Positions 7,572 to 14,709 of a stretch of DNA of 14,762 nt are shown here, in pieces. The notes under the pieces are model-generated. The model did no database searches and was not told where the DNA came from. It saw only the letters and a list, made by a program, of their open reading frames with translations. Numbering within the stretch: the stretch's first letter is position 1; every line of letters starts with the position of its first letter. A program made the translations under genes and the position numbers. The DNA is taken from NCBI GenBank assembly GCA_043773745.1, contig JAYVEV010000030.1, forward strand, positions 1 to 14,762, in the 5' to 3' direction. This DNA is from UKL13-2 sp043773745. GTDB lineage: Bacteria; Pseudomonadota; Gammaproteobacteria; Burkholderiales; Usitatibacteraceae.

Positions 7572-8282
7572 CTACGCCAAATCAAACACTAAAACTTCGG
7601 CCTGCTTGCCCTGCATAATCTTGATTTCAGCGATGTCCGTTAATTTCAGTGCATCACCGGCATGTAAGTCCTGACCATTCACATTCACACTGCCACGGGC
7701 GACATGAACATAGGCTCGGCGAGCTGCTGCAACCGCCAGCGTTGCCGACTCATCGCCGTCAAACAACCCCGCATAAATTTCAGCATCGGCATGAACTTTC
7801 ACCGCGCCGTCGCGCGCCTCAGCAGAGGCAACCAGCCGCAATTTGCCGCGCTTTTCCGCTTCTGCGAAATTCTTCTCTTCGTATGAGGGTGCAATACCAA
7901 GCTGGTTTGGCTGAATCCAGATTTGCAAAAAATGCGTTGTTTGATTTTTTTCGTGGTTGAATTCGCTGTGCTGCACACCGGTACCCGCGCTCATGCGTTG
8001 CACATCGCCCGGACGAATCGAGGAGCCATTGCCCATGCTGTCTTTGTGAGCCAACGCGCCATCAAGAACATAGCTGATAATTTCCATATCGCGGTGGCCG
8101 TGCGTGCCAAAGCCCATGCCCGCTGCAATGCGGTCTTCGTTGATGACGCGCAAAGAGCCGAATTGGACGTATTGCGGATCGTAGTAATCCGCAAAGGAAA
8201 AGCTATGGAAGCTCTTGAGCCAACCATGATCGGCGTAGCCTCGTTCTTGGGATTTTCGTATTTCCATTTTTGATTCAACCAT
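7572..8282 (-). CDS. Pirin family protein, YhhW-like quercetinase type
   Basis: A 236-residue protein similar in layout to E. coli YhhW, which has quercetin 2,3-dioxygenase activity. It shows RKSQERGYADHGWL near the start, FSFADYYDPQ, GFGTHGHRDMEIISYVLDG (H61, H63), AGTGVQHSEFNH (H105, E107) and a C-terminal EVLVFDLA. The His-X-His and His-X-Glu pairs are the canonical metal ligands. The start at ATG 8282 follows AGGGG at six bases; an upstream in-frame TTG (8312) and an ATG at 8267 are less supported, although homologues often begin near the latter. It is the first gene of the minus-strand cluster and diverges from the LysR gene. Likely a cytoplasmic metal-dependent oxygenase; the true substrate is unknown. 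Confidence 0.92.
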   Translation of the reverse strand: MVESKMEIRKSQERGYADHGWLKSFHSFSFADYYDPQYVQFGSLRVINEDRIAAGMGFGTHGHRDMEIISYVLDGALAHKDSMGNGSSIRPGDVQRMSAGTGVQHSEFNHEKNQTTHFLQIWIQPNQLGIAPSYEEKNFAEAEKRGKLRLVASAEARDGAVKVHADAEIYAGLFDGDESATLAVAAARRAYVHVARGSVNVNGQDLHAGDALKLTDIAEIKIMQGKQAEVLVFDLA

Positions 8283-8389
8283 TTTGAACCCCTGCTGTTT
8301 GAATAATAACAACGAGATAGGTATATTGGGCTTGCATCATCGTATTCACAAGCGGATAATTTTCACATTATCATTCAAAATAATTGAAC
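8283..8389. promoter_or_regulatory. Shared divergent control region between pirin operon and lysR
   Basis: A 107-bp gap between divergent starts. On the plus strand TTGCAT (8332-8337), 17 bases and GATAAT (8355-8360) form a plausible sigma-70 promoter for lysR, with a leader of only about 20 nt. The -10 is half of a perfect dyad GATAAT-N6-ATTATC (8355-8372). A second perfect dyad TTCAA-N5-TTGAA (8374-8388) contains a T-N11-A core, the LysR-family recognition pattern, and abuts the lysR start. A minus-strand promoter is not clear: TTGTGA with CAATAT at 17 bases is the best weak pair. Confidence 0.55.
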
Positions 8390-9361
8390 ATGCGATTATC
8401 CTTGGACGCGCTGCAGGTTCTCGATGCAATTGATCGCAAGGGCTCGTTTGCCGCAGCTGCCCATGAATTGCACCGCGTACCCTCCGCGATTACCTATACC
8501 GTTCAGCAGCTGGAACAGGATTTGGATGTACTGCTGTTTGATCGCAGCAAGCATCGCGCCAGCCTCACCGTGGCTGGACATGAGTTGCTGACCGAAGGAC
8601 GCGTGCTGCTGCGCGCCGCAGCCGATCTGGAATCGAGAATTCAGCAGGTTGCCAAAGGCTGGGAAACCGAGTTGAAGATTGCCGTCGATACAGCTATCGG
8701 CCCTTCACGCATTCTGCCGCTGGTTAGCCAGTTCTATGCAGAGAGCACCGGCACCCGCGTCAAAGTGAGCGAAGAGGTATTGAACGGCAATTGGGACTCG
8801 CTGGTGGCAGGCCGCTGCGATCTAGTAATCGGCGCATCGGGAGATGGACCGCCCGGTGGGGGCTTTGCGTCCACACTGATTGGTCGCATCAGCTTTGTGT
8901 TTGTGGCAGCACCTCATCATCCCATTTGTCAGGAACCAATGCCGTTGACTGAGGCCACCATTCTTAAATATCGCGCCGTCAGTGTGGCCGACTCCTCGCG
9001 CAATTTAGCCCCTCGTACAACGGGTCTGTTGTCGGGACAAGATGTTTTTACCGTACCGACCATGCAGATGAAGATTGATGCTCATATTGTCGGATTGGGT
9101 GTGGGCTATTTGCCAGCGTACCGTGCGGCGGCAGCTGTGGCGGCAGGACGCCTACGGGTTTTGGAGACCGCCAACCTCAAGGCTGGCGGCGATCTTTACA
9201 ATGTGTGGAAACCAAATCGCACCGGCAAGGCGCTGCGGTGGTTTGCGAAGGCGCTGGAAGCGCCAAACTTGTTGGAGGCGCTGCTTGCGGATGAGCCGTC
9301 AATTCAAAGCGCTGCAGGCAAAGCAAAATCGCCTGTCGCATCTTTTAAAAAATCAAAATGA
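8390..9361 (+). CDS. LysR-type transcriptional regulator
   Basis: A 323-residue LysR-family regulator. The N-terminal winged helix-turn-helix spans about residues 1-60 (LDALQVLDAIDRKGSFAAAA, then VPSAITYTVQQLEQDL, LLFDRSKHRASLT and AGHELL). A periplasmic-binding-protein-like sensor domain follows (about 88-295, beginning ELKIAVDTAIG). It would bind a small effector and control the divergent pirin/b561/YceI cluster, and probably itself, through the dyads in the gap. The ATG at 8390 is preferred over a TTG six bases earlier because family members begin at this point, although neither has a clear ribosome-binding site. The lysine-rich tail overlaps the 3' end of the opposite-strand DUF952 gene by 58 nt. 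The effector is unknown. Confidence 0.93.
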   Translation: MRLSLDALQVLDAIDRKGSFAAAAHELHRVPSAITYTVQQLEQDLDVLLFDRSKHRASLTVAGHELLTEGRVLLRAAADLESRIQQVAKGWETELKIAVDTAIGPSRILPLVSQFYAESTGTRVKVSEEVLNGNWDSLVAGRCDLVIGASGDGPPGGGFASTLIGRISFVFVAAPHHPICQEPMPLTEATILKYRAVSVADSSRNLAPRTTGLLSGQDVFTVPTMQMKIDAHIVGLGVGYLPAYRAAAAVAAGRLRVLETANLKAGGDLYNVWKPNRTGKALRWFAKALEAPNLLEALLADEPSIQSAAGKAKSPVASFKKSK

Positions 9362-9639
9362 GGTTGAATTGCAGCGATCGGAATCGGCGCATAAACATGC
9401 GGAAAGTTTTCGCCTTGTCCAGTCAAATCTTCGCGACGCACATCGGCGGCCAGTAATATGTCATCGATCTCCAGCAATACCAAACCCGTTTTACCCGCAT
9501 AATATTTTGCGGCTGTTCGCAGAATTTGATGTTTATCAGAACAATGAATAAAACCCTCCAACAACAAATCTGCGCTGGCAAACTCACCGTTTCGCAAGCA
9601 CTGGAGCCAGTCTTCACGCGCAGCTATTCGATAAATCAT
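9304..9639 (-). CDS. DUF952 family protein
   Basis: A 111-residue protein matching the DUF952 pattern: MIYRIA at the start, W-x9-F-x-S/A, LLLEGFIHCS, a QILRTAAKYYAG helix, LVLLEID, and GENFPHVYAPIPIAAI near the end. The HCS and FPHVY motifs are the most conserved family features. The function of the family is not established, though some members are structurally related to ADP-ribosyltransferase-like folds. The start at 9639 follows GGAAGG and fits family N-termini; an in-frame ATG at 9669 would add ten unconserved residues. It is divergent from gluQ with only 38 bp between starts and overlaps the end of lysR tail to tail. Confidence 0.85.
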   Translation of the reverse strand: MIYRIAAREDWLQCLRNGEFASADLLLEGFIHCSDKHQILRTAAKYYAGKTGLVLLEIDDILLAADVRREDLTGQGENFPHVYAPIPIAAIQPHFDFLKDATGDFALPAAL

Positions 9640-9677
9640 GCTACCTTCCCAACAAAATTTAGAGCACATAGACTAGC

Positions 9678-10610
9678 ATGAGCACCTCATACGGCGACCC
9701 CTATGTCGGCCGCTTTGCACCCTCGCCTACCGGACCACTTCACTTTGGATCAATGGTGGCCGCACTCGCGAGCTATCTCGATGCAAAGGCACATAATGGA
9801 CAATGGCTGGTGCGAATTGAGGATGTCGATGAAACCCGCTGCAAGTCTGAATTTGCGGATGATATATTGCGCACGCTCTTAAGCTTTGGGCTTCAGTGGG
9901 ACGGCGAAGTGCTGTTGCAATCGCAACGTAAACCAGCCTATGAACAAGCACTGGCGAGGCTTTCCAGCCAATCACACATCTACGCTTGCGGATGCTCGCG
10001 CAAAGAAATAGCGGATTCCGCAACCGCCGGGATCGAGGGACCGGTATACCCCGGCACCTGTCGCTACCAACCTCGCCACCAACCAATTGATCGCCGTGCA
10101 GTGCCGCATGCCATACGCGTGCTAACTCATAATGACCCCATCATATTCACCGACTCAATTCAGGATGAGTACACCCAGCGCATCGAATCGGCAATTGGCG
10201 ATTTCATCATCAAGCGACGCGATGGTCTGTTTGCGTATCAACTTGCGGTGGTGGTTGATGATGCGGCTCAGGGCATCACACATGTCGTGCGCGGAGCCGA
10301 TTTGATCGATTCTACCGCTCGCCAGATTCATTTACAGCACTTGCTAGCGCTGCCAACGCCCCGCTATCTGCACATTCCGGTGGTGACAAACGCGGCAGGA
10401 CAAAAACTATCCAAGCAAACATTGGCTGCCGGCATCCCAACCGTCTCAGTCAACCGCGTCTTGATTCACGCCCTCACCCACTTACAACAAACAACAGCGG
10501 CACTGACTGAGCAAATGCCGACCTCAAGGCTGCTGCAATTGGCGACAGCACATTGGCAAATCGCCACAATACCCAAGGCGCGAGCTATCCCTCTATTAGA
10601 GATTTGTTGA
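9678..10610 (+). CDS. gluQ: Glutamyl-Q tRNA(Asp) synthetase
   Basis: A 310-residue truncated glutamyl-tRNA synthetase paralogue lacking the anticodon-binding domain. It attaches glutamate to the queuosine base at the wobble position of tRNA-Asp. Class I signatures are visible: GRFAPSPTGPLHFGS with the HIGH-like HFGS at 22-25, and KLSKQ (243-247) for KMSKS. The zinc site characteristic of GluQ is present as C104-x-C106 and Y124-x3-C128. DGLFAYQLAVVVDDAAQGIT and VVRGADL match the catalytic core. The length is normal. The start gives the usual short lead-in before GRFAPSP, but no strong ribosome-binding site precedes it. The 38-bp divergent gap to DUF952 implies overlapping promoters. Confidence 0.95.
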   Translation: MSTSYGDPYVGRFAPSPTGPLHFGSMVAALASYLDAKAHNGQWLVRIEDVDETRCKSEFADDILRTLLSFGLQWDGEVLLQSQRKPAYEQALARLSSQSHIYACGCSRKEIADSATAGIEGPVYPGTCRYQPRHQPIDRRAVPHAIRVLTHNDPIIFTDSIQDEYTQRIESAIGDFIIKRRDGLFAYQLAVVVDDAAQGITHVVRGADLIDSTARQIHLQHLLALPTPRYLHIPVVTNAAGQKLSKQTLAAGIPTVSVNRVLIHALTHLQQTTAALTEQMPTSRLLQLATAHWQIATIPKARAIPLLEIC

Positions 10611-10628
10611 GTTTTGCGTGAATTTTAG

Positions 10629-10652
10629 AGTTCCCAATCATAAATGGGAACT
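10629..10652 (+). terminator. Perfect 8-bp inverted repeat after gluQ, possible terminator or operator
   Basis: AGTTCCCA (10629-10636), an 8-base A/T-rich loop and TGGGAACT (10645-10652) form a perfect stem starting 18 bases past the gluQ stop. There is no T-run after it on either strand, so intrinsic termination would be weak. It could equally be a protein-binding dyad. Confidence 0.4.
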
Positions 10653-10832
10653 GCAGTCGATAGATTCATGCTTGGTACGCGAGCATTTTCAATGCCATAA
10701 AATTAGACCTATAGGTGAATCCAATGCGTGCAAGGGTTACGTACTAATAAATATCATTGCGTCTTTTTCAAGATTGCCATGAGCGTTTCTTATTACCGAG
10801 CTTCATTCACGCAGCCTCATAAGGAGTAAATC
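10653..10832. promoter_or_regulatory. Upstream region of the DUF4331 gene
   Basis: About 180 bp without a gene, A/T-richer than its surroundings. It holds a perfect 10-bp palindrome ACCTATAGGT (10707-10716) and AT-rich stretches (10741-10760) that could contain a -10, but no convincing sigma-70 pair could be picked. A good ribosome-binding site AAGGAG lies six bases before the DUF4331 ATG. Confidence 0.35.
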
Positions 10833-12350
10833 ATGCAACCGAAAATAAAACACGCACTGCCCGGCACCAGAAAACTACTTTGTTCTTTTACTTCCTTTGC
10901 TCTTGGAATGTCAATCCTGGCTGCGAGTACAATCGCCACAGCCTCGAGTCACCGTGAAGCACCCTTCATCACCACGATGCCGAAAGTCGACGGAACTGAT
11001 TTCTACATGTTCCGCAGTTATGAAAGTGGACGCGCCGGTTTTGTCACAATGATGGCGAACTACTTTCCGCTACAAGATGCGTATGGCGGCCCAAATTACT
11101 TCTCAATGGACCCCGAAGCACTTTACGAGATTCACATTGACAACGTCGGTGACGCAAAAGAACACATTACTTTTCAGTTCCGATTCAAGAACACACTTAA
11201 CAATGTCTCGCTGAACATCGGCGGAAAATCTGTCGCGATTCCCTTGGTACAAGCTGGCGGCATCGCCGCAGGCGATTCATCGAAGATCAACGTCAGTGAG
11301 ACCTACACGGTGAATGTGGTACGAGGCGACCGCCGCTTAGGTACTGTTTCAGCCGTTACCAACGCATCGGGCGGTAGCGCCACCTTCACCAAGCCGATCG
11401 ACAACATCGGCAACAAGACCTTCGGCAGCGACGCCGGCTACGCTGCGTACGCCAATCAATACGTCTACAACATCAACATCCCCGGCTGCGCAACCGCCGG
11501 CAAAATGTTCGTTGGCCAGCGTAAAGATCCGTTTGTCATTCCACTCGGTCGCGTGTTCGATCTGATTAATGTGAATCCGCTGGGCGCAGCTAACCAATAC
11601 CCGGATTCGCTAAAAGATAAGAATGTCACGGCGTTGATCATGGAAGTACCAATCACCTGCCTGACCAGCGGAACCGATGATGTTATCGGCGGCTGGACCA
11701 CCGCCAGCTTGCGTCAAGGCCGTCTCATCGTGCCGAATCCTGCCAGCGGCAATACGACGGCGCAAAAGCCCGGCGGTGCATGGACGCAGGTATCGCGCCT
11801 TGGCATGCCGCTCGTCAATGAAGTTGTAATCGGCTTGAAGGACAAAGACAAATTCAATAATTCCAAGCCATCAGGCGACGGCCAGTTTGCTGATTACGTA
11901 ACCAACCCCACGTTCCCGGCGCTTGTTGAATTATTGTTCCCTGCCGCCAAGGCGCCAACCAATTTTCCGCGTCAGGATTTGATTAACACCTTCCTGACCG
12001 GCTTCACCGGTGTCAACAAGCAGAAGACGGTAACCGCATCGGAAATGTTGCGCCTCAATACGGCCATCGCACCGACCGCTGCTGCCGCCCAGAGCAATTT
12101 GGGCGTACTTGGTGGCGATAACGCAGGCTTCCCTAACGGCAGGCGACCTGGTGATGACGTCGTCGACGCGACCATTCGGGTGGCGATGGGCGTGCTTTGC
12201 ACACTCAACAACGCTGCTGTATTCGGATGCGTTCCAAGCGATGCACCTGCGGGCGCACTACCGTTTACGGATGGTTCCAGTCTCAATTCCACGTTCTTCG
12301 ACCAGACCTTCCCGTACCTAAAGACGCCGCTCCGCGGGTCGCCGGAATAA
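10833..12350 (+). CDS. Exported DUF4331 family protein
   Basis: A 505-residue protein with a signal peptide (1-37, cleavage in TIATA-SS) followed at once by SHREAP (39-44), the hallmark of DUF4331, and TDFYMFRSYE. Later family-like segments include DPEALYEIHIDN, FQFRFKNT, RKDPFVIPLGRVFDLIN, LIMEVPITCL, SRLGMPLVNEVVIGLKDKDK and a C-terminal RRPGDDVVDATIRVAMGVLC. The start is set by AAGGAG six bases upstream. DUF4331 proteins are secreted and of unknown function, often beside a small lipoprotein, as here (next gene 25 nt on). Cysteines at the IPGCATAGK, VPITCLTSG, GVLCTL and VFGCVPS sites may form disulphides. No catalytic motif is recognisable. Confidence 0.9.
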   Translation: MQPKIKHALPGTRKLLCSFTSFALGMSILAASTIATASSHREAPFITTMPKVDGTDFYMFRSYESGRAGFVTMMANYFPLQDAYGGPNYFSMDPEALYEIHIDNVGDAKEHITFQFRFKNTLNNVSLNIGGKSVAIPLVQAGGIAAGDSSKINVSETYTVNVVRGDRRLGTVSAVTNASGGSATFTKPIDNIGNKTFGSDAGYAAYANQYVYNINIPGCATAGKMFVGQRKDPFVIPLGRVFDLINVNPLGAANQYPDSLKDKNVTALIMEVPITCLTSGTDDVIGGWTTASLRQGRLIVPNPASGNTTAQKPGGAWTQVSRLGMPLVNEVVIGLKDKDKFNNSKPSGDGQFADYVTNPTFPALVELLFPAAKAPTNFPRQDLINTFLTGFTGVNKQKTVTASEMLRLNTAIAPTAAAAQSNLGVLGGDNAGFPNGRRPGDDVVDATIRVAMGVLCTLNNAAVFGCVPSDAPAGALPFTDGSSLNSTFFDQTFPYLKTPLRGSPE

Positions 12351-12375
12351 TCCACGTCAACCAAGGAATTCCATC

Positions 12376-12660
12376 ATGAAAATACACTTGAGCACTTCCA
12401 TTCGGCGACGCATTGCCGGATTAACGGTGGCCGTCACGACGGCCATCGTCCTCGCGGCCTGTGGTAGCAACAATAGCGACGTTGCATCGCCGGTCGTCAC
12501 GCCGCCTACGGCGGCCAGCGTACCTGCATCGGCCGTTGTTGATATAGCTTCATTCATTAGCTATCTGAACACGCTGGCAATTAACGATACCCAAGAGCCA
12601 CTAGTAACCGATGCCGTCACACCACCGGCAACCGAAACTGGAGACCCGATCATTATTTAG
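12376..12660 (+). CDS. Small lipoprotein paired with DUF4331
   Basis: A 94-residue protein with a basic N-terminus, a hydrophobic stretch and a lipobox L26-A-A-C29, so it should be lipid-anchored after processing. The mature part is only 66 residues: a low-complexity Thr/Pro/Ala/Val linker, then ASFISYLNTLAINDTQEPL and an acidic-proline tail with two related elements (DTQEPLVTDAV and ETGDPIII). It starts 25 nt after the DUF4331 stop with AAGGA upstream, and the pair ends at the terminator just beyond. No domain is recognised. The position suggests it anchors or escorts the DUF4331 protein, which is an inference from gene order. Confidence 0.8.
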   Translation: MKIHLSTSIRRRIAGLTVAVTTAIVLAACGSNNSDVASPVVTPPTAASVPASAVVDIASFISYLNTLAINDTQEPLVTDAVTPPATETGDPIII

Positions 12661-12674
12661 CCGCAGCACAACCT

Positions 12675-12711
12675 AAAAACGGGGAAGGCAGTGATGCCTT
12701 CCCCGTTTTTT
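12675..12711 (+). terminator. Strong intrinsic terminator, probably bidirectional
   Basis: AAAAACGGGGAAGGCA (12675-12690), a GTGA loop and TGCCTTCCCCGTTTTT (12695-12710) make a perfect 16-bp stem ending in six T on the plus strand. The A-run on the left gives a T-run on the minus strand, so it can also stop transcription of the convergent SpoIIAA-like gene ending at 12785. Confidence 0.95.
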
Positions 12712-12784
12712 ATTGTCATCAATCTCATTTATTCTCGTGGCATTGGCGATCCCCGAAGAGACGTAGACGCAAGCGTCGATTACC

Positions 12785-13150
12785 CTACGCGGCCTCCAGC
12801 CACTCCAGTGCTTTTGCATCATCAGAAAACGAGAAGTGCTTTATTTCAGCAGCCATAAAATGCTTGCCCAGTGATTCCGCCACGCCAGCGAGCTGACTGT
12901 CCGTGACGATGGCGACGCGTCTTACCTTCTTTTGGTGCGCACTCACGAAGTGCATATGCGCGGTGAATCCACCAAAATTCTCCCAGCCAGGAAATCCCTT
13001 CGTATGAATCAGCACACCCTGCAGCTTGGCATGGTCGGATAGATACGAATCTACTGCTGCATTGAGACCACCGAAATCATCTTTGCTCAGCGGCGCATTG
13101 GGCTTAAGTATCAAGATGCCTTCTGGCTTTAATATTGAATAGTCGAGCAT
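12785..13150 (-). CDS. SpoIIAA-like (STAS-fold, DUF3478-type) protein
   Basis: A 121-residue soluble protein without a signal peptide. The pattern fits the SpoIIAA-like family: GILILKPNAPLSKDDFGGL, then LQGVLIHTKGFPGWENFGGF, a VSAHQKKVRRVAIVTDS strand and FSFSDDAKALEWLE-type C-terminus (SDDAKALEWLEAA). Such proteins have a STAS-like fold, but most lack a known partner and are not true anti-sigma antagonists. The start follows AGGAG six bases upstream. It is convergent with the DUF4331-lipoprotein pair and shares their terminator, and is divergent from the hydrolase gene at 13414. Its role is unknown. Confidence 0.85.
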   Translation of the reverse strand: MLDYSILKPEGILILKPNAPLSKDDFGGLNAAVDSYLSDHAKLQGVLIHTKGFPGWENFGGFTAHMHFVSAHQKKVRRVAIVTDSQLAGVAESLGKHFMAAEIKHFSFSDDAKALEWLEAA

Positions 13151-13413
13151 ATGGTTCTCCTATAGTGTTTTACCATCGTCAGCCAAATTAGCTGAACCTT
13201 CCGTTCGACAGCGCACATATTGATTCCGGCTAATACCCGTAATTTTGCGATTCACATGAACTGTTTGGTGGCGCTGGCGGCCTTAATTCTTGGTTTGCCG
13301 TTTATTGCCTCTACATCTGGTGCCACATTTTGTGCACTTGGTCGCAAGTCTAATCGGGCTCGCCCCGGTTCGGCCAACATGCGCCTTCTATTTCTTACCG
13401 CCGAAAGGTCCAA
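13151..13413. promoter_or_regulatory. Divergent gap between the SpoIIAA-like and hydrolase genes
   Basis: A 263-bp region that should carry promoters for both flanking genes. A minus-strand TTGGCT-N16-TATAGG is present, but its -10 runs into the ribosome-binding site, so it is doubtful. A short dyad CAGC-N7-GCTG lies within about 13180-13195. A 54-codon frame (ATG 13256 to 13417) whose stop overlaps the hydrolase ATG is discussed as a finding. Confidence 0.35.
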
Positions 13414-14709
13414 ATGAAACGCACATTACTCGCCGCATCCTTTTGCTTCATCTCGGTTGTCTCTGCACAGACATTCAAGATCGAGCCCGCCAATCCGGTG
13501 CTCGCCGGTGAGCCAGTATCGATTTCACTTTCCGGATTGTCCGCAAATGCAGAAGTGAAGGTCTCGGCAGAACGCGTGATTGCAGCCTTTGGTCAGGGTG
13601 CAAAACGTTCGATCTACCGTGCCGAGGCCGTCTATACAACAGATGCGAACGGTACACTCAATCTCGCGACTGCCGTGCCCAAATCGGGCAGCTACAAAGG
13701 TGCCGATATTCACGGTCTGTTCTGGTCAATGGTGCCAACGGTTGGCGATGTTCCTGCGGACCGCCCTTTCATGCAAGTCAGACTTAGCGCCATTGCGTCG
13801 GATAAGCAAGTGGCCAAAGTCAGTATCGAATTCATCAACAGTCTGCCTGAAGTGAAAATTGAAAAGGTCGAGAAATTCCCAGGCGCCTTGTTTGCCTCTT
13901 TGCCAGGCAAGGTAAAACGTCCGGTCATTATCGTACTGGGTGGTTCAGAAGGTGGCGCTTCCGCGGCGCGCGACGAGGGGCCGCAGCTGGCTTCTCGCGG
14001 ATTTGCGGTACTCGGCCTGCCCTATTACTCGCCGCAGAACTGGCCCAGCCCCAACCGTGAAATCCCGGAGCTGCCGGAAGCTTTCGCAGACATTCCAGTT
14101 GATCGGCTGAATACAGCTTATGAATGGTTGAAGGGGCGTGACGATGTTGACACCTCACGCATCGCCATTTATGGCGGCTCGAAGGGAGCGGAGTTCGCGC
14201 TGATAGCCGCCGCTAATTTCCCGTGGATCACTTCCGTTGTCGCCTCGGTGCCATCCGACGTAGTTTGGGAAGGCTGGGGCAACGGCACAGTGCCGGGTCA
14301 GCGCTCGTCGTTTTCACTGAATGGCAAACCGCTGCCATTCGTGCCGTACAAGGATTTCATGGAAGAGTTCATGGGCTTCCAAAACGGCACACCGGTTCAC
14401 ATCCGCCGACCACAGGACAAGGGGCGCGCGGCAAATCCAGCCGCTGCGGTGAAAGCACGCATTCCGGTGGAGAAATTCAAGGGGCCACTCATGGTGATCG
14501 GCGGACAGGATGACCTAGTTTGGGCGTCAGGCATGATGGCCCACAACATCGCCGAGAAACGCGTCGAATTCGGACTCGAAACCGTGTCCTTAATTTACAG
14601 CGACGCTGGCCACTATCTTTCGGGCAGCGGCTGGAGTCAGACCACGCAATACAACGCCGGACTCATTGACATCCTCCCCTCCCTCAGCCTGACGGCTGCC
14701 GCTCTTTAG
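13414..14709 (+). CDS. Exported acyl-CoA thioesterase/BAAT family hydrolase
   Basis: A 431-residue protein with a signal peptide (1-18, VVSA then Q). Residues about 20-140 match the acyl-CoA thioesterase/BAAT N-terminal beta-sandwich: PANPVLAGEPVSISLSGL, then DANGTLNLATAVPKSGSYKG and HGLFWSMVP. The C-terminal alpha/beta-hydrolase domain carries GGSEGG, the nucleophile elbow YGGSKGAE with S256, the acid in GGQDDLVW (D366 or D367) and H400 in DAGHYL. In known relatives this triad cleaves acyl-CoA thioesters or transfers acyl groups to amino acids. A serine rather than a cysteine nucleophile favours hydrolysis. Export is odd for a CoA enzyme, so the substrate may be another ester or thioester. 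The start follows GAAAGG at five bases. Confidence 0.87.
   Translation: MKRTLLAASFCFISVVSAQTFKIEPANPVLAGEPVSISLSGLSANAEVKVSAERVIAAFGQGAKRSIYRAEAVYTTDANGTLNLATAVPKSGSYKGADIHGLFWSMVPTVGDVPADRPFMQVRLSAIASDKQVAKVSIEFINSLPEVKIEKVEKFPGALFASLPGKVKRPVIIVLGGSEGGASAARDEGPQLASRGFAVLGLPYYSPQNWPSPNREIPELPEAFADIPVDRLNTAYEWLKGRDDVDTSRIAIYGGSKGAEFALIAAANFPWITSVVASVPSDVVWEGWGNGTVPGQRSSFSLNGKPLPFVPYKDFMEEFMGFQNGTPVHIRRPQDKGRAANPAAAVKARIPVEKFKGPLMVIGGQDDLVWASGMMAHNIAEKRVEFGLETVSLIYSDAGHYLSGSGWSQTTQYNAGLIDILPSLSLTAAAL

Noticed and set aside
8283..8312. Upstream TTG start extending the first pirin by ten residues
   Set aside because: The extra residues are not family-like, and ATG 8282 has an AGGGG motif at good distance.
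12762..12780. Short GACGC-AA-GCGTC dyad after the terminator
   Set aside because: The arms are only five bases, there is no T-run and no gene is placed to use it. A strong terminator is already present next to it.
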